From: Celoporthe dispersa
Lineage: Eukaryota; Ascomycota; Sordariomycetes; Diaporthales; Cryphonectriaceae
DNA length: 64,000 nt
NCBI GenBank assembly: GCA_016584495.1
Contig: WAID01000004.1
Span: 2,232,001 to 2,296,000, forward strand
Direction: 5' to 3'
The translations under genes and the position numbers were made by a program. Each line of letters opens with the position of its first letter. The first letter of the stretch is position 1. The notes beneath the pieces were generated by a model that did no database searches, had not been told where the DNA came from, and worked only from the letters and a program-made list of their open reading frames with translations. Below are positions 22,401 through 34,487 of this stretch, piece by piece.

Positions 22401-22896
22401 GTGCGCGCGCACCTCGGACGAGAAGAGTACGAGAGCTTGCATGTGCCTCCGGGGACGACCTGCGCAAGAGGCATCACCACTCCTGCAGGTACTACCGGAC
22501 GCGCAACCCTTCTTCCCCTGGAGGTGGATAGACATCCAGGCACCAGCAACCACCCCAACCGCTACTGTACGTCTCTTTGCGTCCCTAACACCACTTGACG
22601 CCGAGGGCCTGTCTCATCGCGGCGAGAGTGCGGCAGCACCTGATAGGACCAAGTCCCTGACAACCCTGGTCCTCCTGGTGGGTTCTGGGCTGTCAGCTCT
22701 GCGCTGCAGTGTGGTGCGTGCTGTGCGGTGCAGTGTATCGGCTTCGAGCACAGCCTCACACCACACTCACACACCCTGTGCTCCGCCACGTTCGGTCTGC
22801 CGCGCTGACTCGAGAAAACTGCCTCGCGCATACCTGGCTGTTCTAATCTCGGAAACGCCAACCAAGACGCTCAACACACCCTCTCACACAGCTCAC

Positions 22897-22899
22897 ACT

Positions 22900-22934
<35 letters not shown>

Positions 22935-22953
22935 TCAACCCGTTACCCACACT

Positions 22954-22984
<31 letters not shown>
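22897..22984. repeat. (CA)n and (TC)n microsatellites upstream of crz1
   Basis: A (CA)n run to about 22932 and a (TC)n run at about 22959-22984, within 200 bp upstream of the crz1 start, probably in its leader. Confidence 0.9.
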
Positions 22985-22986
<2 letters not shown>

Positions 22987-23087
22987 AGCAAAGGTTACAC
23001 AGGCCTCCTGTCCGCCTGGCTTGCCGGGGACCCGTCTCCCCCCACCCCCCTCCCACGCCCGGGAGTACAAGTACATACACTTATACC

Positions 23088-23402
23088 ATGGATCCGTCTC
23101 AGAACCGGGGCCGTTCCCCTTCTGCTACCGGTCACCACCAACAACAGCACCCCCATATAACGAACAGCCACTCGCCTTCCCCTGCCCGGCCGTTTGATCC
23201 ATCCGAGTCCTCCAACATCGGCCTCGGCATTGATATCGACTCCTCGTCATCTCAACAGTTCACAGGGGCCTCCGACTTCTCTACCTTCAACCCTGGCGCC
23301 GCCAACTTCCTAGATCCTCAGCAGGCCCAGACCTTCCAGGGTGATACGTCTTTTGGAAACTTTGCCCCGCCGGGTGGCCTGGACGACCTCGCTGCCTTTG
23401 AC

Positions 23403-23435
<33 letters not shown>

Positions 23436-25293
23436 GTTGACTTTGGTAACGACTTCACCATCTTTCCCCCCTCAAGCACCGGCGAGGAACAGTTGAACAC
23501 GCCGTTGTTTGCCGGCGACCCGGGCCTCGGCCAATCCATTGGCAGTTCGGACAATAGCAATATGGCGCAGGCCTCTCCTCACCAGCCCACACCTCCTCAC
23601 ATGCTGAACCTGGAGCCGCAGTCTGGCCACCACTCACCTTCCTTCAGCCAAACCCAGTTTGTGCCCTCGCCAGGACAAGGCCACAGCAGGAACGTGTCGC
23701 TCGGCCCAGAGGCTGCCTTGCTGCATGGTCAGGACTGGAACCAGTTCCGAACCCACCGGAGAAGCCCCTCCGAGTACTCAGAGGTCTCGTCCGTGGGCGT
23801 TCCGTCGCCCAACCTCGGCGTCAGTGACAGCTTTGACCACGTCGATCCAAATCGCTCGCCCATGCAGCGCCCTCAGGACCCCTCTGTGATCCAGGAGCTG
23901 CACGGCATCGGTAGCTTCACCATCTCGGACCAGGCCCGCAGCCCGTCTCACAGCCCTGCCATCTCGCCGCGCATCCTGCCTCAGCAGGCTCCAGACATGA
24001 ACCAGCAGCAGAGCTACGCCCTGGGCAGCAACGGCTTCGTGAGCGGACCTCCTCAGCCCTACGGGATGCAGGCCGCCGAGGCCTTCCCATCCCTGCCGCA
24101 GACGACCGAGGCACCACAGAATTACCCGCTCGCACCGACCATCAACATCGTCCAGGCCCCTCCCGTGCGGAACACCTTTGACAGGTCCCCGTTCGTTGAC
24201 ACCGATGCCCTCACACCGCCTGACCGTGGTATGCCGCCTCCCACCACACCCTGCTTTGTCTCCTCCCCTGCTGCACATGCTAACTCGAGAGAATCCAGGT
24301 CGCCGTCGGCAGCGAGCCGTGACGGATCCCTACAACAGCAGCTCGCTGAGCCAGCGGTCCTCTGCCAGCTCCCTGTCGCCTCACCTGGGTGCCGATCTCT
24401 CGCCGGGCAGGGGAGACGCATCGCGGTCATTGTCACCGCTGGAGCGGCAGCAGTCTGTCTCGCCCAGCAGGAGGCGCCAGTCCACGTCGGCAGTGCCGAA
24501 CAACGTGCTGGCCCTGCGCCTTGCCGAGCCAGAGCCAGGCGAGACGTCCGGGCCCAAGCGGGTGCAGAAGCACCCAGCGACCTTCCAGTGCAGCCTGTGC
24601 CCCAAGCGCTTCACGCGTGCCTACAACCTCCGCTCTCACCTGCGTACGCATACGGACGAGCGGCCTTTTGTGTGTACCGTCTGCGGCAAGGCCTTTGCCC
24701 GGCAACACGACCGCAAGCGCCACGAGGGTCTCCACTCGGGCGAGAAGAAGTTTGTGTGCAAGGGCGACCTCAAGGCTGGTGGCCAGTGGGGCTGCGGTAG
24801 GAGGTTTGCCCGTGCTGACGCGCTTGGGCGGCACTTCAGGTCGGAGGCCGGCAGGATCTGCATCAAGCCCCTCCTAGACGAGGAGATGCTGGAGAGACAG
24901 CGCCAGTGGGGCGAGCAGCGCATCGCACAGCAGCAGGCGGCCGCGGCGCAGCAACAGCAGATGGCGATCGGCGGGCTCATGGCGCCACCGGGCATGGACA
25001 ACGGGGGAGGCTTCCAGCCCCCTGGCGGCTATATCCTCCCTCAGGCGCTGCTGGCGCAGTACCCAGCCCTCGCCAACATGGACTGGGCCGCGCCGAGCAT
25101 GCAGGGCGATGGTAGCGGCATGGAGGACGAGATCTCGGGCCGGTCCAGCTTCGACGCGTCAGACCTTGGTGAGGACGACGACGGCGGCTACGTCTCCGGC
25201 CCCGGCACGGGCTTCAGCCCCGGCGGCATGGGCGAGGGCTTTGGCGAGATGGGCTATGCAAGTGACTATGGGTCGGGACCGAGGCGAGGCTAA
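23088..25293 (+). CDS. crz1: C2H2 zinc-finger transcription factor Crz1 (calcineurin-responsive), 711 aa
   Basis: Exons 23088-24228 and 24299-25293 around a 70-bp intron with a GCTAAC branch site. Crz1 is dephosphorylated by calcineurin on calcium signalling and moves to the nucleus to activate stress, wall and ion genes. The N-terminal half is Ser/Pro/Gln-rich with a polyQ run at about residues 105-116. It contains a calcineurin-docking PxIxIT-type motif, PTINIV, at about residues 350-355. Near the C-terminus lie two classic fingers (FQCSLCPKRF...RSHLRTH, Cys478/481 and His494/498; FVCTVCGKAF...RHEGLH, Cys506/509 and His522/526) and a third, irregular CGRRFARADALGRHF finger, the arrangement characteristic of Crz1. 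The Ser/Pro-rich stretch before the fingers is a likely phosphoregulated region. The tail contains a second Gln-rich segment and acidic patches. Confidence 0.93.
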
Positions 25294-26809
25294 CTCTCCA
25301 GCACTTGGTGTCTGGTCTGACCCTTGATCAGTCAGCATCACATTGCTGCGTCATTCAGAGATTCTGGGCAAAGCCATGACCTTTTGATTTTCTTCTTCCT
25401 TCCTTTGGAAAGATTAGGAGGGCGGCGTTGCAGAGATGTTCTACACGAGCACACAATTGTGTTCATTGATGCATCCATCATCAGAGGCGGCGGCGGCGGG
25501 CGGCGGGACCGGCAGCCTTTTGTGTTTCTCGGGTGTGTTGGTTTTCCCCCCCCCCTTTCACATGAGACCCAAGTTTTTGTTTATTTGTTTTTTTTTCTTT
25601 ATTTTCTTTTGGCTTATAGACCGATTTCGGATTACTATTTTATTTTTTTTCTCTTCTCTTTACGCTTTTTAGATACCAATATTTATCTTTATGGAGTTCT
25701 TTTTTTTTTCTTTCTCTTTAACTATTACATGTTGGCCTTTCTGTCTCTACTACTACGGTGGTAATAGTCATTAATATGGGTACGGGGTGGGTGAGTGTGT
25801 GTCAATAGACCAGTCAAATCCAACCCTTCAATCTCGACCACAGACAGGCTTTTTTTCTTGAGGGGTGCCTAGGTATTATTCGGCCCTAACCTCAAGACTT
25901 GTTTCTCATTCTATCTTTACTAGTTTTCCCATGATTGTGGCATCCGCCCAGGGGTGGTGGTGCACTGAAGAATCCTGTTTGCCCTCCCGCCCTCCCCGAG
26001 CAGAAGAAGGGCGATTAGTCTCTCTCACTTACCTCCAAAGTTCTTCTAGCCTTGAGTTGGGCTTTTGTGTAAGTCACTTGTGACCAATGCCGGAGGATTC
26101 TATCTGCTTATTAATTCTCGTGCCTCGGTGTTGACGCAGGATGGTGTCTGCTGATAATCAGGACTCCTTCTCAGTATCGACACGCCCAAGACCTTGTGCG
26201 CAAATATAATAGAAATAGATGTGTTTATATGTGTTATTTTATCGTGATCCTTGTTTCCTAAGTTTCAATACTGTTAAGGAAGATATATATATCTATGTGT
26301 GTGTGTGTGTGCGTTCCCCTAAGCCAAGGGCCACATACATCTGTTCAATATCAACCCCACTGGTGACAACGTTTACAGCCCATTTCAATCTAGAGGCAAG
26401 AATTCACGGGCTTTCTTCATAAACACTCTGCCAGACGCTTAGACCAACATTATACTCTACAGACCTATCTGAAATCCGTTAAAGCCGGTGGAGGAGTAGC
26501 CAACTGACTTACCAACCACCCCCCCCCCACCCCTAATGAGTGCACAGCATCGATTTGTAATCTGCTCTGATGCGGCACCTACAGTTGTGCCGAGCCCTTA
26601 TCAAGTAATTACCAAGCCGTCAGATATTTAATTCTCATGGTTCTTCTCCTGACTTGTCGGACAGTGCTCAGACACCTCCTGTGGCCCGAGAGCTACACCC
26701 CAGAGCTTTCCCCTCCAGCCCGCTGCCGTTGTCATCAGCACTGAAGCATACCCACCGAGTCACGATTCAACAAACAAACTCACCAAGATCAGTCTCTACT
26801 TTATCAACC
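25294..26809. other. Intergenic region, T-rich 3' flank of crz1 and dehydrogenase promoter
   Basis: A poly-C stretch at about 25548-25557 and very T-rich sequence to 25730 follow crz1 and probably include its 3' end. A short (GT)n lies near 26295-26312 and a poly-C near 26521-26530. No gene seen. Confidence 0.5.
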
Positions 26810-27397
26810 ATGGCCACCACCACTTACAAAGCCCTAGTCTGCACGGCCGTAGGCGAGTCCGCGGTCCAGGACCTCCCCGTCCCGAGGCCCGTCCGCGAGG
26901 GCTACGTCCTGGTGCGCACCAGGGCGGTGGCCTTGAACCCGGCAGACTGGAAGGTCGTGTACGCCGAGGATGGAAGCGCGGTCAACAAGAAGCTTGGGTA
27001 TGACTTTGCTGGGGTGGTGGAGGAGGTTGGGGCTGGGGTGACTAAGTTTGCCGTGGGGGATCGTATTTGTGGGATGGCCTATGGCGGGTGAGTGTGTCCA
27101 TCTTGAGGTTTCTTTCACGGGGGGAGGAGGAGGAGGAGGAGGAGGAGGAAGATGACAGGACAAACAAGGACCGAGTTCTCGGAGTGGCGACGGATACATG
27201 ACTGACTGGCCGTAATGGGATGGATACAGAAAAGACTTGGAGCATGGCGCGTTCGGCGAGTATGTCCTCACGCCAGCCGATCCGGCGACGATGAAGATCC
27301 CGGACAATCTCAGCTTTGAGGAGGCCGCGACGTTGGGTGCCGGCGTGACGACTATTGTACGTTCTCTACCCCTCCCCTCTTCTCTTGTTTATAATCC

Positions 27398-27443
<46 letters not shown>

Positions 27444-28328
27444 CCCTAATTAACGAACGCATCACACCAATCAGGGCCAAGGTCTCTACCAGAACCTCAA
27501 GCTGCCTCTTCCTACTGAGCCATCCCCAGAGCCCTTTTCGCTGCTCATCAACGGCGGCAGCACAGTGAGTTATACCCTTTTTGTTTGCTTCCTTTTTCTT
27601 CTTCTTCTTCTTCTTCTTCCTCCTCCTTTCAGTTCCCACGAGCGAATAGAACAAGAAGAAGAAGAAGAAGAAGAAGATGTTCTTTGCCAAGGACGGTGAA
27701 CATGACTAAAACCATGCTAAAAAAAAACACAAAAAAACAATAGATGATGGGCGTCCTCGGGATCCAGTTCGCCAAACTCTCCAACGCAGTCGTCCTGGCG
27801 ACCTCGTCCCCACACAACTTCGCCTACCTCAAGTCCCTCGGCGCAGACCACGTCTACGACTACCACACCGACCCAGACACCCTCGCGGCCCAGATACGCG
27901 CCGACCTTGGGTCCTCCGGCCCGCCCCTGACCCACGTGTGGGACTGCATCCCCACGCCCGAGTCCACACGCCTCGCAGCGCTGTCGGCATCGTCGACCCT
28001 ACGGTACGGCGTGCTCCTCGCCGTAGACGAAGACGAGGTGCGGGCCTCCTACCCGGACATCAAGTGGGACATCGGGGTGACGGTTGCGTACAGCGTGTTC
28101 GGGGAGAGAATCGCGCTCGGGAACTTCGTGTTGGAGGCGAGCAGGGAGGATTGGGAGTTTGGGAAGAGGTTCTGGGACCTTGCGGCGGGTTTGTTGGCGG
28201 AGGGAAAGGTAAAGGCTGGGAGGCTGGAGGCGAATCGCCTGGGGAAGGGGCTGGAAGGGGTGAGGGCTGGGATGAAGGAGTTGAAGGAGGGTAGGGTGAG
28301 TGCTGTGAAGCTGGTTTATACTCTTTAG
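26810..28328 (+). CDS. ToxD-like zinc-type alcohol dehydrogenase / enoyl reductase, 359 aa
   Basis: Exons 26810-27087, 27230-27356, 27475-27564 and 27744-28328; the ATG lies in ACCATGGCC. Medium-chain dehydrogenase fold. The N-terminal GroES-like part has TRAVALNPADWK and LGYDFAGVVEEVGAGVTKF, then GDRICGM, and after intron 1 GAFGEYV. The cofactor domain begins with LINGGSTMMGVLGIQFAKLS and LGADHVYDY. Catalytic-zinc cysteines typical of true alcohol dehydrogenases are missing, as in trans-acting enoyl reductases and ToxD relatives that reduce C=C bonds with NADPH. Introns 1-3 hold GGA, CT and TTC/GAA simple repeats. It is convergent with the DUF7053-like gene. No polyketide synthase is nearby, so a free-standing quinone or enoyl reductase role is more likely. 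Substrate unknown. Confidence 0.88.
27401..27440. repeat. (TC)20 microsatellite in intron 2 of the dehydrogenase
   Basis: Twenty TC units just upstream of the exon 3 acceptor (27475), forming an extreme polypyrimidine tract. Confidence 0.93.
27594..27677. repeat. Complementary (TTC)n / (GAA)n pair in intron 3
   Basis: A TTC run at 27594-27620 and a GAA run at 27653-27677 are complementary and separated by a 32-nt loop that contains a good acceptor-like CCTCCTTTCAG, which is not the acceptor used (27742-27743). Confidence 0.8.
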
Positions 28329-28672
28329 AGAGAGAAGTGGGGGGGGGAGGGAGGGATGGGAAGTGATTAGTCTGTTGTATGTGTGTGGTGGTCGTGGTGA
28401 TTGGGGCGGTGATGGAGGCGGAGGAGGATGACGATGATGAAAAGCCACGACTTGAGAGGTGAAGAAGAGGAGGTAAAGAAAGAGAAGTATATAGTCGTAT
28501 ATATACATACGAAAGGAGAACCGAATTGCCAGCTGCACCTACATGCCGGGTCTCGTCACCGTCTCGTAAAGGGCCGTTGTGTTGGCCACCCAAAGAATTC
28601 ATCTGTTCCGACCTGGGCAATACCTAACCCACCCTTCTGTAATAACCATTATCTTGTTTCAAGACACCTGAG

Positions 28673-28713
<41 letters not shown>

Positions 28714-28832
28714 AAAGCTATTTTCTGGTCTTTCCTCTCAAGTCAGCCAGCCAGTGACAAGGAACCAAGAAAAAAAAAAGAAAAAAATAAACCCCTCAAC
28801 GCCATCCCACATCGGCGGTCGAACAATACCAG
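28329..28832. other. Convergent intergenic region with (CA)n
   Basis: Lies between two convergent genes and so should hold both 3' ends. Contains a (CA)n repeat at 28675-28712 and A-rich sequence near 28770-28790. Confidence 0.55.
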
Positions 28833-29384
28833 TCAAGCATGATAGCCTTCTCGGGCCCTCGCCTCGTCCGGCAAGGGCGGCAGGTCCTTCTGCGTGCGCC
28901 CCACGAGGTTATCAATCACCTTCTGGCAAAGATCTCGGTGCGCAGCCTCAAAGCTCTTCATGATGAACGGCTTCAGCACCGCGCTGCACTCGACATGCGA
29001 CCTCTCCACGAGCTCCCAGCCCCCTCCTCCGCCACGACACACCTCATAGATACTCCGCACCCTCGTGCCCGCAGCCGCGTCGGCCCTGACCCGCACGCCT
29101 GCCGGGAAGCTCTGGAAGATGGCGGGGAACCTCACGTCCTTGGTCAGGCCGAGGACGACGGGGATGCGGTCGTGGACCTCGTAGGAGACGATGTTGGTGC
29201 CATCTTCGGTGAAGAAGGGGTCGGCGATGAGGTCATCCAGGTCAACGGCCCGGCGGTAGAAGCCCTGGAGGTAGGGATTTGGTCGGAGGAGGGGCTCGTA
29301 GGCGTGGAGGTTGGAGATGACGAGCACTGGGTGGAGAGAGGGGGGGAGGGGAAAGTGGAGGGTCAGGTCGAAGGTGGCGGGCAT
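28833..29384 (-). CDS. DUF7053-like (SRPBCC-fold type) protein, 183 aa
   Basis: Intronless minus-strand frame. The ATG giving MPATFDLTLHFPLPPSLHP was chosen over the longer upstream frame, which is low-complexity (His/Thr/Ser/Leu repeats from CA/GA microsatellites). The body has alternating beta-type segments (VLVISNLHAYEPLLRPNP, TNIVSYEVHDRIPVVLGL, VRFPAIFQSFPAGVRVRAD, IYEVCRGG) ending in a long helix (IMKSFEAAHRDLCQKVIDNL), the order seen in small lipid-binding START/SRPBCC-like proteins and in the fungal DUF7053 family. No signal peptide, no catalytic motif. Role unknown; ligand binding is inferred from fold resemblance only. Confidence 0.65.
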   Translation of the reverse strand: MPATFDLTLHFPLPPSLHPVLVISNLHAYEPLLRPNPYLQGFYRRAVDLDDLIADPFFTEDGTNIVSYEVHDRIPVVLGLTKDVRFPAIFQSFPAGVRVRADAAAGTRVRSIYEVCRGGGGGWELVERSHVECSAVLKPFIMKSFEAAHRDLCQKVIDNLVGRTQKDLPPLPDEARAREGYHA

Positions 29385-30317
29385 GATGACGATGATGGCC
29401 GTGGAGGTGGGTAGAGGGAGAGGAAGGAAGAAGAAGAAAAAAAAGGAAGCGAGCGAGACTCTGTCCTCGGGTCTGACGACGATGCTTCGCTCGGGCGCCG
29501 TGGCCCACCTCGGAGCCGCAAGACGGAGGTTTTGGGTCCCACTTATCCCGGTGGCAAGAAGAGAAAGCGACAGAAAAACAGAGAGAGAGAGAGAGAGAGA
29601 GGTTGTGTGTGTGTTTATGTGCGTGTATGTGCGTGTGTGTCTTGAATGTGAGGCAGTAGAAGTGAATGTGTGTGTTTGAGTGTTCCAGCAAAGTCGTCGT
29701 CCCGTAAAGTCTTTCTCCAGCTCCCACTGCCCTCGGAGTGATGATACACCGCAACTGGACAAGACGTCACGCTAGATGAAAACAAAGGTACAGCCGTTCT
29801 GCCTAAAGTGGAGGGAAAAAAAGGAAGAAAAAAAAGGTCAACAGCGCTGAAACAGAATCAGTCTTGGGTGATTCCGGGTCAGGTTGGTTGAGGACCCAAA
29901 GAGAGCTGATGATCGTCTGTCTAAACACCGGCCGTCTTGATCGAGGTATTATATCGAGTGAGTGTGTTCGAAACCAAAGCTGAGGTTTCCCGTCCTTGTC
30001 TGAAGAAAAAGTTAAGTACTACCGCTCTCAGGGCTGAGCAGACCACCACACACACCCTAGCACGGGCGTGGCGCTGGCACGGGTTGGTGAGCCTGCTGCT
30101 CATGAGACGCACGACCAAAGCACAAGATCATTTTATTTTTTTATTTTCCTGGATTTTCCTGTTCGGTTTCTGTTGTATGGGGGCCGTGAATCAAGAGCTA
30201 GAGCCGACCCGGGAAGGAGTTTCTCTCACGGCTGCTGCAGGAGAAAGTGTGAGAGAATGGCGTCTGCAGTAGTTTGGAATTCCTGGTGCTATATTTGGGC
30301 CCGGCAAACCACTGCGC

Positions 30318-30352
<35 letters not shown>

Positions 30353-33300
30353 TCTCTCTCTCTCTCTGCGACAGTGGGCTTAAATTATGAAGTAGCACGC
30401 TGGTCTCAGCTGGGCCAGCCGCAAGCACTGATTGGACTGACGGACTGATTTGATTACATATCGACTCCTGCTGGGTAAGTTAGTGTGGTCCCAAGTCTCT
30501 CGTCGACTCGGCCGAGTCTTCGCTGTCTCTTTCCCCTTCTACTCAACATGTCTTTTTCTCGCGCCCTCACAGGGCCTCCAGGCTGAGTGGGTGGGACGCA
30601 GACAAGAGGGCGTTGACTGCTGCGGAACAACTTGCTCGATGGACCCTGACCCAGCCGTGACCTGGAGGCAGTGTAGGACGACTGGATGAGAGGGGTCGCA
30701 GAACGACAAAACCTAACCATGCGCGCGCATGGAGGCAGTCGTGACGTGTTAAATGGATTTGTGCAGGATGCCCAGCAGCGCCCCACGTGCGCCTGACGGA
30801 CGATGGTCTGCGCACCGTGTATTGTGACGATGGATGCATTCCAAGGGCCCCGGTAGTGGAGTGTTCTCTTTCTTTTTCTTTTTATTTGGTGACCTCCAAG
30901 AGCCCAAGATATGCAAGGGAGAAGAGCATGAATCATGGCCCTCGCGACGATGTCGGCCTATGTATGCAACGTAGACGTGTTCATCAGCTGCTCCGGGCAG
31001 CATCACCACATGTCGTGCATCTCGACTACTAGCTAGGTGGGCCTTATCGCTGTCTTTCTCTCCCCCCCCCCCCCTCTCTCTCACACACACAAACCATTCT
31101 TTTCCTTTTTTATTTCTCTCTCGAACGGCCGTTTTGAACTCTCGTTGGTCGGTCTCGAGTACCCGCGTGGCTGCTGCACACTACTGTACTTTATGTACGC
31201 TGTCCGACGGCGCAAAGGGCGGCGGGAAAAAAAGAGATCTGGCGGTGAACGAGTAGTTTAGCGAATTCCCCGGCCGCATTTGGGGCCAAACCCAGGCTGA
31301 ACCGAACTGAACTTGGGTTTGGACCCTGTCACCTCTCTTTCTTCTTCTTTTTTCCCTCGGTTTCGAGGACTTCCCTTTTCTTTTTTAGGCCACTGGTGGT
31401 GGGTGGGTGCAACCATAGCAGCACCGCTTGCTGCTGGATGAGGTACATGTCTTTTCGCCTTACCTCGGGTACCGAATCGGGTCCTGAAGATGGAAAAATA
31501 GCTATGTGTATATATACACATTTCTTCTTCTTCTTTCGGTATGTTCGTGTGTGTGTGTGTGTGTGTAAGTGGAGAATTGTGGTTGCAGGCAAGACTTGAC
31601 GTTGATGCTGCTTGCTGCAGGTTCTGTTTCTGGCCGGGACCCGAGATGAATCTGATCAGCTCAATCCGTCATGGGCTGGCTGGCTGTCCTTCCATTTTGG
31701 TAGCCCTGTCCCGACGGCGACGGCTCTTGAAAATTTTCTTCTTCTCTGTTTCAATCTTCTCTCTTGGTGCCTGGGGTCGCCCGGGGACCCGGGCTGAGGC
31801 TCAGCTCAAGACAAACTGGATGGTCAAAGCCCGAGGAAGCTGGGGCTGGCGACAAGGCGGGTTTGACGGGCTGCGGGACGAGGAGGAGCGGGACTCGGAT
31901 CTCTGTTTCGACACGACAGGATGGGGTTGCTGAGAGGAGCCCTGGCACGTCTGGATGATTGGGTCAGTTGCCGGGACAATGTTTCAAACAGGTTTGCCCC
32001 CCTCCTCCCGCCCTCTCCCACCCTCTCCCACCTCGCCCTCCAGAGACGGAAAAGAGAGGTGTGTGTGTGTGTGTGTGTGTGGCGAGAGGAGGAGCATGAC
32101 CGATTGACCAGACGAGATACCATCCACCCAATAAACGGTATGGTAACTGGTAGGTCAGGTACATGTGCCATCCAGGTCGTGCACGAGTGACTTTGTATGC
32201 ATCGGGTGACGAGGGCCTGAGATGGGGGGTGTGGGTGTGCATGCATGAATGTGTGTGGGTGGGTGCTGGTGCTCCACACAGTGACATGTAGGGTAGATTA
32301 GGTGGGGGGAGGGGCAGCGCTGGTGATGCGTAATGCTATCTCCAGGGCCCATCTGACCTTCCCGGCGGGCTTGTCAAACCCAGTACTGTGTCTGCTGTGG
32401 CATCACGGAAGGCTGCATCCACCTACCGAACCATACCATAACTGGTGGGCTCCACCCACTAAACCTTCTACGTACATAGTACCCCTCCCCCAGCCATTCA
32501 TCCGCGACAGGATCCATAGCTTCTGCAGGTTCCCAGGCGGCAGGTGAGATGGGCTGCTGAGGTTCTCGGCTGTTTACTTGGTCTGTATAATGTGTACCGC
32601 ACTCCGGTAGGCGGCATAATAGTACTCGTTGTGCTGTGCTTGATGCAGGCCCAGGCAGGCTAATGTCGGATCAGATTAGGTCGGGTCTCCCTGCATAGGC
32701 ATAGTCGACCTTCTTCTCTCGCCTGTCGTCTCATGTCCCCTCAGGTGCAGTGTGCGCAACCTATTCCTTTTTATACCTAAACTTTTGTTTTTTGTTTCAC
32801 GCTGTCGAGGGATACGCCTGTGATTTTTTTTTGGTGGTTTTTTTGTTCTGTTTTATTTTTTTATTTTTTTTGGCCGGGCATGCCTCTCTCTCTCGCTCTT
32901 CTTGGAGGAGTGTAGGTTTCGCAGAGGACTACTTGACATCTTCAGCCTAGGATCAACTGTACTGGGCAAATGTCAGAGGCTGGGCGCATTTTTCCTCCTC
33001 TCTTCAATTTCATTCTTGTTCCAGTCTGGTCCGGTCTAGCCTTCATTGCATGAACTGCGAATCTTCCATCTTGCATTTCTCCTATGGCACGCACATGAGC
33101 ACACCACTTCCTCTACGACCACTACCACCCCATAGGCTCTGCCCCTGCGACAAGTCTTCCTATTTGGTACCGGCTTAGATGAGGTGTGACAGACACCAGA
33201 CTGGGTGGGATTACGAAAAAGAAAAAAAAAGAGAGAGGAGAGACCATAAGAGAGTTTTAAGAGGTCAGTTGCGGCTGCACATGGCTTGTCATCCCTCGCC

Positions 33301-34487
33301 AAAACCAACCACACACAAAGTCGCCCCTCCATCCGCCTTTTTAGGTGTCGCATCGGGGGCCTGCCCCTTCTTCTTACACCGACTGCCCTCCCTGCATTAG
33401 GATTTTTATTTTAAGATTTTTTTTTCTGTCATACATTTGAAAGGGCGCGAACGAGTAAGAAAAGCGAAGAGAAAGAAAGGAGAACCAAGAGAACCAATGG
33501 AACGCCGTAGCAACTATCGTCTTCGGCCTCTTCGTCTCGACTGACTTGACCGCAACCGATCCCAGCAGACTCACACGACCGCCGCCGACCCCGTCGATCA
33601 CAGCTGCCCTCCTCTGCCAATTGCCCGATCACCGACCCACCGAATACACCCACGCAACCCGAAAATCCCCTCGCGGTCCTCGCCCTTGCGCCGTCGAGCC
33701 CCATGAGTTGTACAGCTGAGCCGGATTGCGCGCCCGCCTCTTCAGACAACCAGGATGGCCGCGGTCGAGGTTCAGGCTTTCGTCGCAAGCGACACCTACG
33801 GCTGGTCGCCTAACCAGCACCCCGCGAGGACGGGACACAATGGGTCTTGGGGATACAGGAAGAGAGGAGCGCAGGGCGACGAACCACAAGCGATTGCCTG
33901 CCTGCATGCCAGGCTGCGCCTTATTGCCGATGCGTGGGTGCTCTCTCGCGCTGCCACCGTGAGTCTTCCCTCTGCCCGTCTCAACTCTGGCCTGCGCGGC
34001 AGGTAGTGCGCCCGACCCCGCGGACCAGTCTGGCCGGCGTCTGAGGCCGGCGCATGTCGAGCGCGCCGGTCCCAGCGTCAGGCGACAGACGCCTAGCTAG
34101 TCTTGACCTGCCTGTCCCTTCTCCTCAGACCAGCCCGCCGCAGAGCTCCGGCGGCTCGTTCCTCTCCACGGCCTGGGATGTACTAACTCGCTGCTCCCGA
34201 AACAGCACCACGCGCCCCGACCCGCCCGTCCACCCAGAGTCCTCACCGTACCCGATTTCCGCTTGACGAGATGGTCGCGATCCAGGCCACAGCCGCCTGT
34301 GCCTGCTGCTGAGTCCGAGACGTCTTCCTCTCCGGTACTGCCTAACCCAGCCGACACGAGCTGTGCTGCGCGGCGGAGCTGTCCAGACTCTGGCGGACCC
34401 GACCGACCACATCCAGCTGGCCCTGGACGCGGGCGAAGAGAGTGGGACGATGGTCGTGACCGTGACCGTGACCTCTTCGCAGACCCG
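29385..34487. other. Long low-complexity spacer and leader of the giant protein gene
   Basis: About 5.1 kb without a convincing gene. Simple repeats include (GA)n(GT)n at 29579-29640, (CT)n(CA)n(CT)n at 30319-30368, a poly-C at about 31061-31074 and (GT)n at 32058-32080. From about 33430 the sequence becomes GC-richer and holds several GT-AG pairs (donor-like GTGAGT at 33960, acceptor-like CTCCTCAG before 34130), so 33.4-34.5 kb is probably the 5' leader of the downstream gene. A frame at 33755-34006 begins with ATG but has no recognisable content and may be an upstream open reading frame. Confidence 0.45.

Larger units (their letters stand above)
17922..23087. other. Long low-complexity spacer and probable Crz1 leader
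   Basis: About 5.2 kb without a convincing gene. It contains a (CT)n run (18075-18103), a poly-A tract (18452-18475), two abutting poly-T/poly-G tracts (18915-18936 and 19399-19421), an ACT trinucleotide run (about 21168-21196), purine-rich GAA stretches (22260-22325), and (CA)n and (TC)n repeats just before crz1. The 20.9-23.1 kb part has higher GC and several GT/AG pairs and is plausibly a long 5' leader, perhaps with introns. Short frames here are proline- or lysine-rich shadows. Confidence 0.5.

Noticed and set aside
33755..34006. 83-aa frame upstream of the giant gene as a first coding exon
   Set aside because: A donor-like GTGAGT follows, but no acceptor gives a convincing in-frame join and the peptide has no recognisable content; kept only as a possible upstream frame.
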